A DNA stretch of 64,000 nucleotides from Glutamicibacter halophytocola. Its GTDB lineage: Bacteria; Actinomycetota; Actinomycetes; Actinomycetales; Micrococcaceae. The stretch spans positions 434,001-498,000 of the forward strand of contig NZ_CP012750.1 in NCBI RefSeq assembly GCF_001302565.1, in the 5' to 3' direction. The translations under genes and the position numbers were made by a program. Shown piece after piece: positions 28,352 through 36,837 of this stretch; position 1 is the stretch's first letter, and every line of letters begins with the position of its first letter. The notes under the pieces were generated by a model, which made no database searches, was not told where the DNA came from, and worked only from the letters and a program-made list of their open reading frames with translations.

Positions 28352-29557
28352 TTACGCTTCCGGGGCGCTCGAATCCGTGTCCTGTTTCAGCACATGATCC
28401 GAAACCTTGCCCAATGCGCGCTCCAATGAAGAACGAAGCACAATGGGAACGGTAATGTGCTCGTCGATTTCTACCAGGCCTTCGCGCTCGAAGACGCGCA
28501 GCAGCGATTCAACCTGTGGCACAACCTCCTCGAGGCTTGGGATCAGGTGGTGCTGTTCTTCGGGAAGGTCATCCGTGGTTGGAATCTGCAAGGCAAACTC
28601 GGCGCGTGGGGGCGTGGATGAGGCGGCGTTGCTCAAGACCCCGGCCACCATTTCCGCGATCTGCGCCTGGCCTGGCTTCTCCAAAGTGTTGATCAGGATG
28701 TGCGAGTACAGCACTTCCGCGATCAGTTCCTTGACCACGCGTGCGCCGGCACCGCTGGAAGCCAACAGCGCTTCGCTGAGCGACTCTGTTGGCTTGGCGT
28801 GAGGTGCTTGGTAGGTCAGCATGGCAGTGCCGATCAGCGCATCCCAGTAGGCGGAAAGCCGGGGGATGTCTGCCAGCGAAGGAACGACAGTCCCATCTTC
28901 TGGTTCCCAGATGGCATCCTCGGGGATTGGAGCATTCCCGTCGACCTTGATGAACAGGCCCAGTGCCGCGGCTGCGTCCTGCAAGGTTTCCGCCGTCAAT
29001 ACTCCGGCCGGTGTGGTGGGCTTGCCATCGCCAACCCACTGGATCAGCTCGCGCGCTGCAAAGACGAATGGCATGGATTCGAAAGCGCCATTTGCTTCCT
29101 CGTCTTCAAGGTAAGGCGCGACGATCGGTGAGTCACCAGCCATGCGGGAGAGGAACTCAAAAGTCTGCTTGAAGTCCTCCACACTGCCGCCAAAATTGGC
29201 GGAGGTGCCCAAGAACGTCAGGTAGTGCTTGAGGATTGCTGCACTAGTTGCGGCAACTTCTTTGCCCAGGGAGGACAGGTGGCCGAGCTGCTCACCAAGA
29301 ATTGATGGATCCAGTGACTGTACGTCAACGCTCTTGCGCAACTGGGCATGGGCGGTCAGCAGGGTGGTCAACCCTTCGAGCGCTGCGCGGGTTTCGCTGG
29401 CAGGCTGGCCTTCTTCTTGGAAGTGACGGAAGAGCTGCGATTTGAACGGCTGAAGTGCCTGTCGCACCTCTGTTTCAAAAGGTACGGAGCTGGCGCCTGC
29501 ACGGCGAGCTGGATGTCCCTGAGCTGGTTTCTTCTTGGCTGGTTTGCGTGAGGCCAT
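28352..29557 (-). CDS. Hypothetical protein, 401 residues
   Basis: The start MASRKPAKKKPAQGH at 29557 gives a lysine/proline-rich basic head followed by a mostly helical acidic body (for example LDPSILGEQLGHLSSLGKEVAATSAAILKHYL) and an acidic tail. No signal peptide, membrane helix or catalytic motif is visible, and I recognise no family. The basic head could contact nucleic acid or the ribosome, but that is a guess. Codon use and length make it a real gene, and it ends at a good terminator. Confidence 0.78.
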   Translation of the reverse strand: MASRKPAKKKPAQGHPARRAGASSVPFETEVRQALQPFKSQLFRHFQEEGQPASETRAALEGLTTLLTAHAQLRKSVDVQSLDPSILGEQLGHLSSLGKEVAATSAAILKHYLTFLGTSANFGGSVEDFKQTFEFLSRMAGDSPIVAPYLEDEEANGAFESMPFVFAARELIQWVGDGKPTTPAGVLTAETLQDAAAALGLFIKVDGNAPIPEDAIWEPEDGTVVPSLADIPRLSAYWDALIGTAMLTYQAPHAKPTESLSEALLASSGAGARVVKELIAEVLYSHILINTLEKPGQAQIAEMVAGVLSNAASSTPPRAEFALQIPTTDDLPEEQHHLIPSLEEVVPQVESLLRVFEREGLVEIDEHITVPIVLRSSLERALGKVSDHVLKQDTDSSAPEA

Positions 29558-29804
29558 GTGTGTGGTGGTGTTCCTTTGAGATGGCTGATCGAGAAAGGGC
29601 AATTTTCGCTTCCTTTCAGTGTACGCAGGGCACGGTTCAGGCGTGATTTCTTGATGTGCTTCATTGCATCCCGTGCGGTTAAAGTTTTCGCCTCTCGTCA
29701 GAGAATTGTTAAAAGTGCGGCGAATGGTAAGGATTTCCGCAGAAAACACACATCACACCGTAGTGTGGTGGCGCTCACCGTTAAATCCTCAGAACGCGTT
29801 GAAT

Positions 29805-29830
29805 TTCACTGCGGTTCGCGCGACAGTGAA
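29805..29830. promoter_or_regulatory. Inverted repeat upstream of the D-amino acid oxidoreductase gene
   Basis: TTCACTG and CAGTGAA are perfect reverse complements 12 nt apart, 50 bp before the ATG of the oxidoreductase gene. It is a candidate operator. The 323-bp divergent gap 29558-29880 otherwise holds a CACAC/GTGTG hairpin near 29755 and no gene. Confidence 0.4.
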
Positions 29831-29880
29831 CACATGCGACCTCGTGTTAAGGGGCCAAAAGATTGCAAGGAGAGTGGGCC

Positions 29881-31158
29881 ATGGCAGGGGTAACTGCGCC
29901 AGATCATGTTGTCGTTGTCGGTGCGGGGTTCGTAGGCTTGTCCACGGCTTGGTACCTGCAAGAAGCCGGCGTGAAAGTCACGGTTGTTGATCGAGGCGGC
30001 GTAGCGTCAGGCTCATCGTGGGGCAATGCCGGGTGGCTGACTCCGGCTTTGACCCTGCCCATCGCGGAGCCGGCGATTTTTGCCAACGGCCTGAAAATGA
30101 TGCTTGACCCGACCTCGCCGCTGTACATTCCGTTGAAGGCCGATGCAAAGTTGCTGCGCTTCTTGCTCGGCTTCGCGTGGCACTCGATGCCCAAGCGGTG
30201 GGAAGCGGCCATGCGCATTTTCTCGGAAATCGGAGGCAGCGGCCTTGACGCCTTCGACGAGATTGCCCAGGCCACGACAGCGGGTCCTGGCGTGCTTGAA
30301 TTGACCAAGCCGGCAAACCCCTTCCTCACCGGATTCACCTCGTTCAAGGACCGCGAATCGTTCCTGCATGAATTTGAGATGATCGAGAAAACCGGCGGCA
30401 GCGTCGACTATGAATTGCTCACCGGCGACCAGCTGCGCGGAATAGAGCCAACACTTTCGGATAACGTTGCCGCTGGTGTTGCTATCAAGAACCAGCGCTA
30501 CATCAACCCGCCGAAGTTCATGGCTTCGCTCGCTGAATCGGTCGTTGAGCGCGGCGGCGACATTATTGGATCTTTTAACGTCACCGACATTCGCGACAAC
30601 AAGAACTCGGTGACTGCGATCGGTTCCGAGGGGCGGGCAATCACCGCGGACCACGTGGTGCTGGCAACCGGCGCCTGGATGACCGATATGGCCAAGAAGT
30701 TCGGGGTCAACGTAGTGGTCCAGGCCGGACGCGGCTACTCATTCACCGTCGAGCCCGAACATATGCCGACGCACCCGATCTACTTCCCGACCCAACGCGT
30801 GGCCTGCACCCCACTGGGCGACCGTTTCCGGATCGCCGGCACCATGGAATTCCGGGATGTGAACCACAAGCTGGAGCCGAAGCGCATCGAAGCCATCGTG
30901 GCCGCTGCAGCCCCGGTCTACAAGGGCATCAACTGGGAGCACCGCAGGGAAGAGTGGGTGGGCGGGCGTCCTTGCACCGCCGACGGACTGCCGCTCATTG
31001 GCCAAACTGGATCGGCTCGCGTGTCGGTAGGCGGCGGCCATGGCATGTGGGGAGTGGCTCTGGGCCCGCTGACCGGGAAGATCTTGGCTGCCCAGATTAC
31101 TGGTGAACAAGTTCCAGCCATTGCCCGTCACTTCAATCCGCTGCGCAAGGGATTCTAG
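29881..31158 (+). CDS. dadA: FAD-dependent D-amino acid dehydrogenase-like oxidoreductase
   Basis: A 425-residue DAO-family flavoprotein. The N-terminal Rossmann motif VVVGAGFVGLSTAWYLQEAG binds FAD adenine and VVDRG ends its beta2 strand; ASGSSWGNAGWLTPA is the D-amino acid dehydrogenase signature that follows, and GRPCTADGLPLIG plus GHGMWG near the C-terminus complete the FAD site. It would deaminate D-amino acids to keto acids, donating electrons to the respiratory chain. The ATG at 29881 has AAGGAG 8 nt upstream. The exact substrate may differ, since related enzymes oxidise other amines. Confidence 0.85.
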   Translation: MAGVTAPDHVVVVGAGFVGLSTAWYLQEAGVKVTVVDRGGVASGSSWGNAGWLTPALTLPIAEPAIFANGLKMMLDPTSPLYIPLKADAKLLRFLLGFAWHSMPKRWEAAMRIFSEIGGSGLDAFDEIAQATTAGPGVLELTKPANPFLTGFTSFKDRESFLHEFEMIEKTGGSVDYELLTGDQLRGIEPTLSDNVAAGVAIKNQRYINPPKFMASLAESVVERGGDIIGSFNVTDIRDNKNSVTAIGSEGRAITADHVVLATGAWMTDMAKKFGVNVVVQAGRGYSFTVEPEHMPTHPIYFPTQRVACTPLGDRFRIAGTMEFRDVNHKLEPKRIEAIVAAAAPVYKGINWEHRREEWVGGRPCTADGLPLIGQTGSARVSVGGGHGMWGVALGPLTGKILAAQITGEQVPAIARHFNPLRKGF

Positions 31159-31225
31159 GCCCGGGCTAGGCGCAGCGGGCATTTGAGATGGGTGCTGATC
31201 CAGCTGGCCCAGCGATGCCTTGGAG

Positions 31226-32080
31226 CTAGGCGTGCCGGGTAGAGGCGCCGGACAGGATCTGGCGGTATCCCTCGGCATAGCTTGGGAATTGCAATGCCAG
31301 GCCGCTGCCCAGCAGCGCGGAGTTATCCAAGCGCCGGTCACCGGCACGCCGCGTGGCCGGCGCCATTTCCTGCTCCGGCCGCTCCAGGCCCAGTTCGGCG
31401 GCGAGGAATTGGTACACCTCGCCCAGCTGGGCCGGAGTGCTGTCCGAGGCCAGATACAGATCGGCCGCCTGGCCGCCCAGGCTGGCCACGTGAACGATGG
31501 CCGCGGCCAGGTCATCGCGGTGAATCCGATTGGTCCAGTGCGAACCTGCAGGAATTCTAGCGGTGCCAGAGATAACCAGATCAATCAGCCTGGTGCGCCC
31601 CGGGCCGTAGATGCCCGAGGCGCGCAAGATGGTCACCGGCAGGCCGCTTTCGGCGAGCGCGGCTTCGGTACGTGCCAAAACCTTTGCGGTGTCGCGGGTG
31701 GCGGCCACCGGTGCCTGCTCATTGACCCATTCGCCGTCCTCGCCGCCCATCACGGCGGTGGAGGAGATGTAGACCAGGCGGCGCAGTCGTGGCGCCTGCT
31801 CGCGAAGCCGGGCGCAAAGTTCCTGGGCCACCTGCAGATAGCTGCGCTCATATCCTTGGACATCGCGGGTCACCGGGACCGGGGTGAGGACCACTACTTC
31901 GGTCTCGGGATCCATGTCCGGCCAGTGGCCAGGATCCAGCAGGTCGACGTCCTGTCCGGCGAACTGCTCGGGAAGCTTGCTGCTGTTGCGTCGCCACCCG
32001 GTCACCTCGTGTCCCTGGGCATGGAAGCGCAGTCCGGCTTCGGTGGCGACATCGCCGCAACTGACTAGTAGAACTTTCAC
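31226..32080 (-). CDS. NAD(P)-binding epimerase/dehydratase-like protein (YeeZ type)
   Basis: A 284-residue extended SDR-like protein. VKVLLVSCGDVATEAGLRFHAQGHEVTGWRR is a slightly degenerate Rossmann opening (C-G-D-V-A-T-E in place of G-x-x-G-x-x-G), and LVYISSTAVMGG, then LRASGIYGPGR and NRIHRDDLAAAI match the YeeZ-type epimerase family. The usual catalytic Y-x-x-x-K is replaced by a diffuse region, so enzymatic activity is uncertain. The GTG at 32080 has AAGGAG 4 nt upstream and was preferred over a longer frame. Function unknown. Confidence 0.78.
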   Translation of the reverse strand: MKVLLVSCGDVATEAGLRFHAQGHEVTGWRRNSSKLPEQFAGQDVDLLDPGHWPDMDPETEVVVLTPVPVTRDVQGYERSYLQVAQELCARLREQAPRLRRLVYISSTAVMGGEDGEWVNEQAPVAATRDTAKVLARTEAALAESGLPVTILRASGIYGPGRTRLIDLVISGTARIPAGSHWTNRIHRDDLAAAIVHVASLGGQAADLYLASDSTPAQLGEVYQFLAAELGLERPEQEMAPATRRAGDRRLDNSALLGSGLALQFPSYAEGYRQILSGASTRHA

Positions 32081-32166
32081 TGCGCTCCTTCGTGGGCAAT
32101 TCTTCTGCTTCAAGATTAGAACTTCTCGCCCGATGGAAAAGTTCCGTCTGCTTTCATGGTGCTGCG

Positions 32167-32328
32167 ATGGATTCAGCGCAGACCCTTATCGGGGTCGCCG
32201 GGCTAGGGATATTGTTGGCTGTCCTGATTCCACCGGTTTGTTCCAGAATTCTGGCGAGGATGAAAGGCACAGTGCAGCGGAATGGGGCTTTCGGTTTTTG
32301 CTCTAGGGTTAATGGCAGGCGCAAATGA
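32167..32328 (+). CDS. Possible small membrane peptide
   Basis: A 53-codon frame gives MDSAQTLIGVAG, one hydrophobic helix (about residues 7-28), and then a strongly basic tail ending VNGRRK. No convincing ribosome-binding site is visible and no family is known to me. It is the only coding candidate in the 442-bp gap between the epimerase-like and GT87 genes. Confidence 0.3.
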   Translation: MDSAQTLIGVAGLGILLAVLIPPVCSRILARMKGTVQRNGAFGFCSRVNGRRK

Positions 32329-32522
32329 GGAATTGGCGCGGACCGGCACCGATGATGAAAGCCGCTCCGCCTGAATTCATTGTTCGTGCTTTCAGAATTC
32401 CTTTACTGCTGCCAGGCGCTTGGATTGCCGGGCCGCCAGATCCACCAATGCTAGGGTGATGATTTATCCGTTCTTCAATCATCAGGCCAGTTCCGCGTTC
32501 AACAGCCATCCTGGAAATAGCG

Positions 32523-33665
32523 ATGGTCTTGATCCTGGCCTGGACGTTGATCGCCATCGAGCCTACCGGCTGGGATCTGTCGGTGTACCGCGAAGGCGCG
32601 CTGACCCTGCTGCGCGAACCCGAGGATTTGTACGGGCCCTTTGTGGGTCCCATCAACGATCCGGGGTTGCCCTTTACCTATCCGACCTTTGCCGCCTTGC
32701 TTTTCCTTCCCATGGCGATCTTCCCGTATTGGGTCTCGGTGGCGGTGACGATGCTGGCCTCCATAGTCCTGACCTTCTTTGTCGGCAAGGACCTGGCCAC
32801 CCGAATTGCCCGGCGCTGGCCACCGCTCGGCCGCTGGGTCACCCCATTGACCCTGACCTGCCTGATGCTGATTTCCGGGCCCTTCCGGGACACCATTTGG
32901 TTCGGGCAGATTAATATCTTGATTCTCGGCGCTTGCTATTTGGCGTTGGTGAATTCCAAGTCCATGACCCCGTTTGCCATTGCTGTGGGTATTTGCGCGG
33001 GCATCAAGCTCACCCCCATTGCCCTGCTGATTCTTCCGTTGGCCATGCGCAAATGGCGAGCGGTCATCATCGGCACCCTGGCATTTTTCGGTACCCAGGC
33101 CATTGGGCTGGTCTTCCAATGGCGCAACACCTTGGACTACTGGTTCGACGTGGTGCGCGACCCTTCGCGCGTGGGCAATGTCGGCTATATCGACAATATT
33201 TCCCTTCAGGGTTTCCTGACCCGACTGGGCGCGGGTTCGCTGATCTGGTTTGTGCTGGCGCTCGCCGTCGGCCTGGCGTTTATTGCCCTGCTCTACAAGC
33301 TGGATGGAACCGTTGAGCCGGTGGTGCTGCTGGGCATTGCCGCAACGTGCCCGTTGCTGGTGTCCCCGGTGAGCTGGTCGCACCACTGGGTGTGGGGCCC
33401 GGTGATGGCCTACGCGTGGGCCGTGGTGGCCCTCCGCCTGGACGCATGGCCGCGGCGGATCATGGTGGCGATATTGGTGCTGTTCAGCATGGAATTGATG
33501 GTTTCGGCGAAATGGACCATCCGCTTCTTTGGCATCCATCCGGATCATGAGCTGGCGGCCTGGTGGTATATCTGGCCTGCCGTCCCGGTGGTGGGCATGG
33601 TGTTGTGCCTGGTGATTGCCTTGTGGGCCAAGCCGCGGGAGCTGCTCGAAGCATCACCGGTGTGA
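32523..33665 (+). CDS. GT87-family membrane glycosyltransferase (DUF2029)
   Basis: A 380-residue polytopic membrane protein with about 9-10 helices. WDLSVYREGALTLL after the first helix carries the GT87 D-x-x-x-Y region, with PFTYPTFAALLFLP and AGIKLTPIAL typical of polyprenyl-phosphate-mannose-dependent alpha-mannosyltransferases of Actinobacteria (PimE-like), and SPVSWSHHWVW late in the protein is another conserved GT87 block. It would add mannose to a glycolipid or arabinogalactan-type polymer outside the membrane. The ATG at 32523 has GGAAA 6 nt upstream. Confidence 0.82.
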   Translation: MVLILAWTLIAIEPTGWDLSVYREGALTLLREPEDLYGPFVGPINDPGLPFTYPTFAALLFLPMAIFPYWVSVAVTMLASIVLTFFVGKDLATRIARRWPPLGRWVTPLTLTCLMLISGPFRDTIWFGQINILILGACYLALVNSKSMTPFAIAVGICAGIKLTPIALLILPLAMRKWRAVIIGTLAFFGTQAIGLVFQWRNTLDYWFDVVRDPSRVGNVGYIDNISLQGFLTRLGAGSLIWFVLALAVGLAFIALLYKLDGTVEPVVLLGIAATCPLLVSPVSWSHHWVWGPVMAYAWAVVALRLDAWPRRIMVAILVLFSMELMVSAKWTIRFFGIHPDHELAAWWYIWPAVPVVGMVLCLVIALWAKPRELLEASPV

Positions 33666-33684
33666 AGCATCCTGCCGGGCGCTG

Positions 33685-33714
33685 TACAATTCTTGTATTC
33701 GAACATTTGTACTA
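33685..33714 (+). promoter_or_regulatory. Promoter with LexA (SOS) box for umuDC
   Basis: A TACAAT minus-10 box (33685-33690) is followed by TCGAAC-ATTT-GTACTA (33699-33714). Compared with the actinobacterial LexA consensus TCGAAC-N4-GTTCGA the left half is exact and the right half matches at four of six positions. It lies 24 bp before the umuD start, a position for repression by LexA. Confidence 0.72.
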
Positions 33715-33737
33715 GCTTGCGGCAGGGAGTGGTGGGT

Positions 33738-34154
33738 GTGGCCGACGAACAGGAACTGATGCCTCCGGACGCCAGCCAGGGCCCGGTGCAAGCCGTATCC
33801 GCGATGGGGTTCCCCTCGCCAGCGCGCGACTACTTCGACGGCGGCCTGGATTTGAACCGGCTGCTGGTCCGGGATCGGGTGTCCACCTTCATCATGCGGG
33901 TCAGCGGGCATGCCATGCAGTCCGCCGGGATTCATGATGGCGATGAAGTGATCGTCGACCGCTCGCTACCGGTCCGCCATGCTTCGGTGGTCATTGTGAA
34001 CCTCAACGGCCAGATGCTGGTGCGGCGCTGGCATATCGATGGGCCCAAAGTAGGATTGCTCAGCGACGAATCGCCGCTGCCGGTCTGGCTCGACGAAGGC
34101 GATGAAGTGGGAGTCTTCGGCGTGATTACCAGGTGCCTGCATCATGTCCGCTGA
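33738..34154 (+). CDS. umuD: UmuD-like S24 peptidase-fold protein lacking the Ser-Lys dyad
   Basis: Pairs with UmuC in error-prone translesion synthesis after DNA damage. The GTG at 33738 (AGGGAG 8 nt upstream) gives 138 residues, collinear with E. coli UmuD (139). The cleavage region [11 protein letters not shown] matches the CGFPSPAADY site, and [12 protein letters not shown] and EVGVFGVIT are conserved. However the catalytic serine of the G-D-S-M motif is replaced: SGHAM puts Ala at residue 59, and the general-base lysine is Arg at residue 96 (LVRRW). The protein should therefore be unable to cut itself. It overlaps umuC by 11 bp and follows an SOS box. Confidence 0.88.
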   Translation: MADEQELMPPDASQGPVQAVSAMGFPSPARDYFDGGLDLNRLLVRDRVSTFIMRVSGHAMQSAGIHDGDEVIVDRSLPVRHASVVIVNLNGQMLVRRWHIDGPKVGLLSDESPLPVWLDEGDEVGVFGVITRCLHHVR

Positions 34155-35436
34155 CCATGTATCCCTGGTGGACGTGAATAATTTCTACGTCTCCTGCGAG
34201 CGGGCCTTCGACTACTCGCTGCGCAACCGGCCGGTAGTCGTGCTCTCCAATAACGACGGCTGCGTTGTCGCCCGGTCGCAGGAAGCCAAAGACCTGGGCA
34301 TAGCCACTGGCGAGCCATTCTTCAAGGTCCAGCGTTTCATGGACAGCCACCACCTGGCCGTGCGCTCAAGCAACTATGAACTCTACGGCGACATGTCCGC
34401 CCGCGTCATGGAACTGCTCGGCCGCTACGGAACCTGGCATGAGGTGTATTCCATCGATGAATCGTTCATCGGCTTGGAAGGGAGCCTGGAACAGGTGCGC
34501 AGCACCGCGGCGCAGATCCGCAAGGCCATCGACAAGGTCGTTGGTGTCCCGGTCTGCGTCGGAGTGTCTTCCACCAAAACCCTGGCCAAGCTGGCCAACC
34601 ATATCGCCAAGCACAATCCGGGCCTCGGCGGCGTATGCGTTCAGCAACTGATGGACCAGCGGGTTCTGGACAATATTCTTTCCCGGGTTCCCGTGACCGA
34701 TGTGTGGGGCGTCGGGCGAAAATCCGGAGCCAAGCTGGCCAGCATGGGCATTGAAACCATCGCGGATTTGAGGGACGCCGACCCGTTGCTCATCCGCAAG
34801 AAATTTTCGGTCGTGCTGCAGCGCACCGTGTTCGAGCTCAATGGGCAGCGCTGCATCGGCCCGGTGGAAGAACGCGCGGATCGTGGACAGGTCATGTTCA
34901 CCCGGTCCTTCTCGACCCCGGTGCGCACCCATGAGGCCATGGAAGAAGTCATGTCCATTTACGCGCAAAAGGCCGCCAGCCGATTGGCGAGCGAAGGGCG
35001 CTATGCCTCGCTGCTGACAGTTACCGCGGGGACCAGCAGATTTGCCCAGGGCGAGTCGTCGTTCCCCAGCGCGCAGGTGCGCCTGCCTCGGCCAACACGC
35101 GATCCGATCCTGCTGAGCAAGCTGGCCATCGCCGCCATGGGGGACCTGATGCAGCCGGGCATGGATTACGTGCGCGGAGGAGTGATCCTTTCCGGGCTGA
35201 GCGATTCGCCGGGAGAAAAGCAGCTGGATCTCTTCGGGCTTGGCGACGAGCAGGAGGAGGAAGAGCAGAAGAACGTTTCTTCGGTTGTGCAGGATATTTC
35301 CGCCCGTTTCGGGGCGAAGTCCATCGGCTTGGGTCCCGCGGGGATGGCCCAGAGCCCGGCCTGGACGATGAAGCGCGAACATATTTCCCAGCGCTACACC
35401 ACCGAGTGGGATGAGCTTCTGGAAGTCCGGGCCTAG
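34144..35436 (+). CDS. umuC: Y-family DNA polymerase V catalytic subunit
   Basis: A 430-residue translesion polymerase. [17 protein letters not shown] carries the first catalytic aspartate (D10), SIDESF the second acidic pair (about residues 101-104), and [14 protein letters not shown] and [11 protein letters not shown] the thumb and helix-hairpin-helix parts. QLDLF near residue 360 is a beta-clamp binding motif. The C-terminal segment resembles the UmuC DUF4113-type tail. Start codon overlaps umuD by 11 bp, so translation is coupled. Regulation by the SOS box upstream of umuD is expected. Confidence 0.95.
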   Translation: MSADHVSLVDVNNFYVSCERAFDYSLRNRPVVVLSNNDGCVVARSQEAKDLGIATGEPFFKVQRFMDSHHLAVRSSNYELYGDMSARVMELLGRYGTWHEVYSIDESFIGLEGSLEQVRSTAAQIRKAIDKVVGVPVCVGVSSTKTLAKLANHIAKHNPGLGGVCVQQLMDQRVLDNILSRVPVTDVWGVGRKSGAKLASMGIETIADLRDADPLLIRKKFSVVLQRTVFELNGQRCIGPVEERADRGQVMFTRSFSTPVRTHEAMEEVMSIYAQKAASRLASEGRYASLLTVTAGTSRFAQGESSFPSAQVRLPRPTRDPILLSKLAIAAMGDLMQPGMDYVRGGVILSGLSDSPGEKQLDLFGLGDEQEEEEQKNVSSVVQDISARFGAKSIGLGPAGMAQSPAWTMKREHISQRYTTEWDELLEVRA

Positions 35437-35504
35437 AACATTGAACAAAGTCCACCTGAAGAAGCTTTCGGCGTCTTCGCAGATCCGGGTGGGAGGATGG
35501 AGTC

Positions 35505-36746
35505 ATGACTACTCACGTCAGACAGCTCATGTCGTTGGGAATGCTCACGATGCTCTTGCTCAGTGGTTGCAGCGCGCCCAGCTCGCAGAACAATGCTCCC
35601 AGCTCAACGAGCGCCGTGCCCTCAGCCCCAGCCTCGCCCACTGGCAGGCCATCCGGTCCCGCGTCCAGCACTTCAGCACCGCCCCCGCCAAGCCAGAAAC
35701 CGACGGTGCGCCAGCAGGCGGAAGAACTGGCAGACCAGCTGTCGATTGAGCAACAAGCAGCAAGCCTGGTCATGGCAGGAGTCCCAGCGACAGGAGCCGG
35801 CAGCAGCGAACTGAACGCCATGAAGAAGCAGGGCATCGGCAACGTATTCTTGCGCGGGCGGTCGCAGCTTTCACTCAAGCAAACCGCTGCGAAAGTCGGG
35901 AGCATAGCCAAAACCCTGAAATCCAATGTTCCGGGCAAGCTTCCGGTCTGGGTGGCCACCGATCAGGAAGGCGGATTTGTCCGGGTGCTGCAGGGCGCCG
36001 GGTTCAGCCAGCTGCCCACCGCTTCCGAACAGGGCCAATGGTCCACCGGCAAGCTGTCCTCGCGCATCGAGCAAGCCGGTGAGGAGCTGGCCGAGGCCGG
36101 GATCAATGTGAACCTCGCACCGGTGGCGGATGTCGTTCCCGCCGCGATCGGCACCAGCAACGCGCCCATCGGCTATTTCGGGCGGCAGTACGGCAACACC
36201 GCCGGCGAGGTTTCCTCGGCCATCACCACCGTGAATGACGCCCTGGGCAAAGCCGGGGTGCAGCCGGTGGTCAAGCACTTCCCCGGTCTGGGCCGGGTGT
36301 TGAAAAATACCGACACCTCCACCAGCGTCACCGACACGGTGATCGGTGCGCAGGCCACCGACCTCGAGCCTTTTAAGCAGGCGATCAGCCAAGGCAACGC
36401 GTGGGTCATGATCTCCAACGCCCGCTACGCGAAACTTGATGCGAAAAATGATGCGCCCTTCTCGAAGAAGATCATCACCGGGCTGCTGCGCCAGGACCTG
36501 GGCTATGAGGGAGTGGTGATTTCCGATGACCTTTGCGAGGCACAGCAGGTCAGCACGGTTCCCGTGGGCCAAAGGGCAGTGAAGTTCGTGGCGGCTGGCG
36601 GAACCGTGCCGCTATGCGTGAAATCCGATCAGGCGATCGTCATGGCCAAGGCGCTGGCTCAAGAAGCCAAGGGCGATCAGAAGTTCGCAGACCAGGTCCG
36701 TGAGGCGGCAACGGCGATTCTGGAAGCAAAGCTGCGCCAGAACTGA
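35505..36746 (+). CDS. GH3-family beta-N-acetylhexosaminidase-like lipoprotein
   Basis: A 413-residue exported protein. The lipobox MLLLSGCS places the acylated cysteine near residue 22, followed by a long Ser/Pro/Ala linker (to about residue 70). The catalytic barrel shows WVATDQEGGFVRVL, VNLAPVADV, KHFPGLGRV and GVVISDDL, the last with the nucleophile aspartate. This is the NagZ-like single-domain GH3 form that releases N-acetylglucosamine from cell-wall fragments. The NagZ acid/base loop D-S-H is here NTDTSTS, without the histidine, as I recall for other actinobacterial lipoprotein forms. AGGATG-type sequence upstream supports the start. Confidence 0.85.
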   Translation: MTTHVRQLMSLGMLTMLLLSGCSAPSSQNNAPSSTSAVPSAPASPTGRPSGPASSTSAPPPPSQKPTVRQQAEELADQLSIEQQAASLVMAGVPATGAGSSELNAMKKQGIGNVFLRGRSQLSLKQTAAKVGSIAKTLKSNVPGKLPVWVATDQEGGFVRVLQGAGFSQLPTASEQGQWSTGKLSSRIEQAGEELAEAGINVNLAPVADVVPAAIGTSNAPIGYFGRQYGNTAGEVSSAITTVNDALGKAGVQPVVKHFPGLGRVLKNTDTSTSVTDTVIGAQATDLEPFKQAISQGNAWVMISNARYAKLDAKNDAPFSKKIITGLLRQDLGYEGVVISDDLCEAQQVSTVPVGQRAVKFVAAGGTVPLCVKSDQAIVMAKALAQEAKGDQKFADQVREAATAILEAKLRQN

Positions 36747-36773
36747 GCATTGCCCCGCTTTTGGGGTTAAGAA

Positions 36774-36817
36774 AGGTCCGGGGCGCATTCCTACTCGCTA
36801 GGAAGCGCCCCGGACCT
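36774..36817. terminator. Bidirectional terminator between GH3 and subtilase genes
   Basis: AGGTCCGGGGCGC (36774-36786) pairs exactly with GCGCCCCGGACCT (36805-36817), extended inward by TTCCT/AGGAA. It lies between two convergent stops. Confidence 0.85.
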
Positions 36818-36837
36818 GGTCTCGGGAAAGCTGGAGG

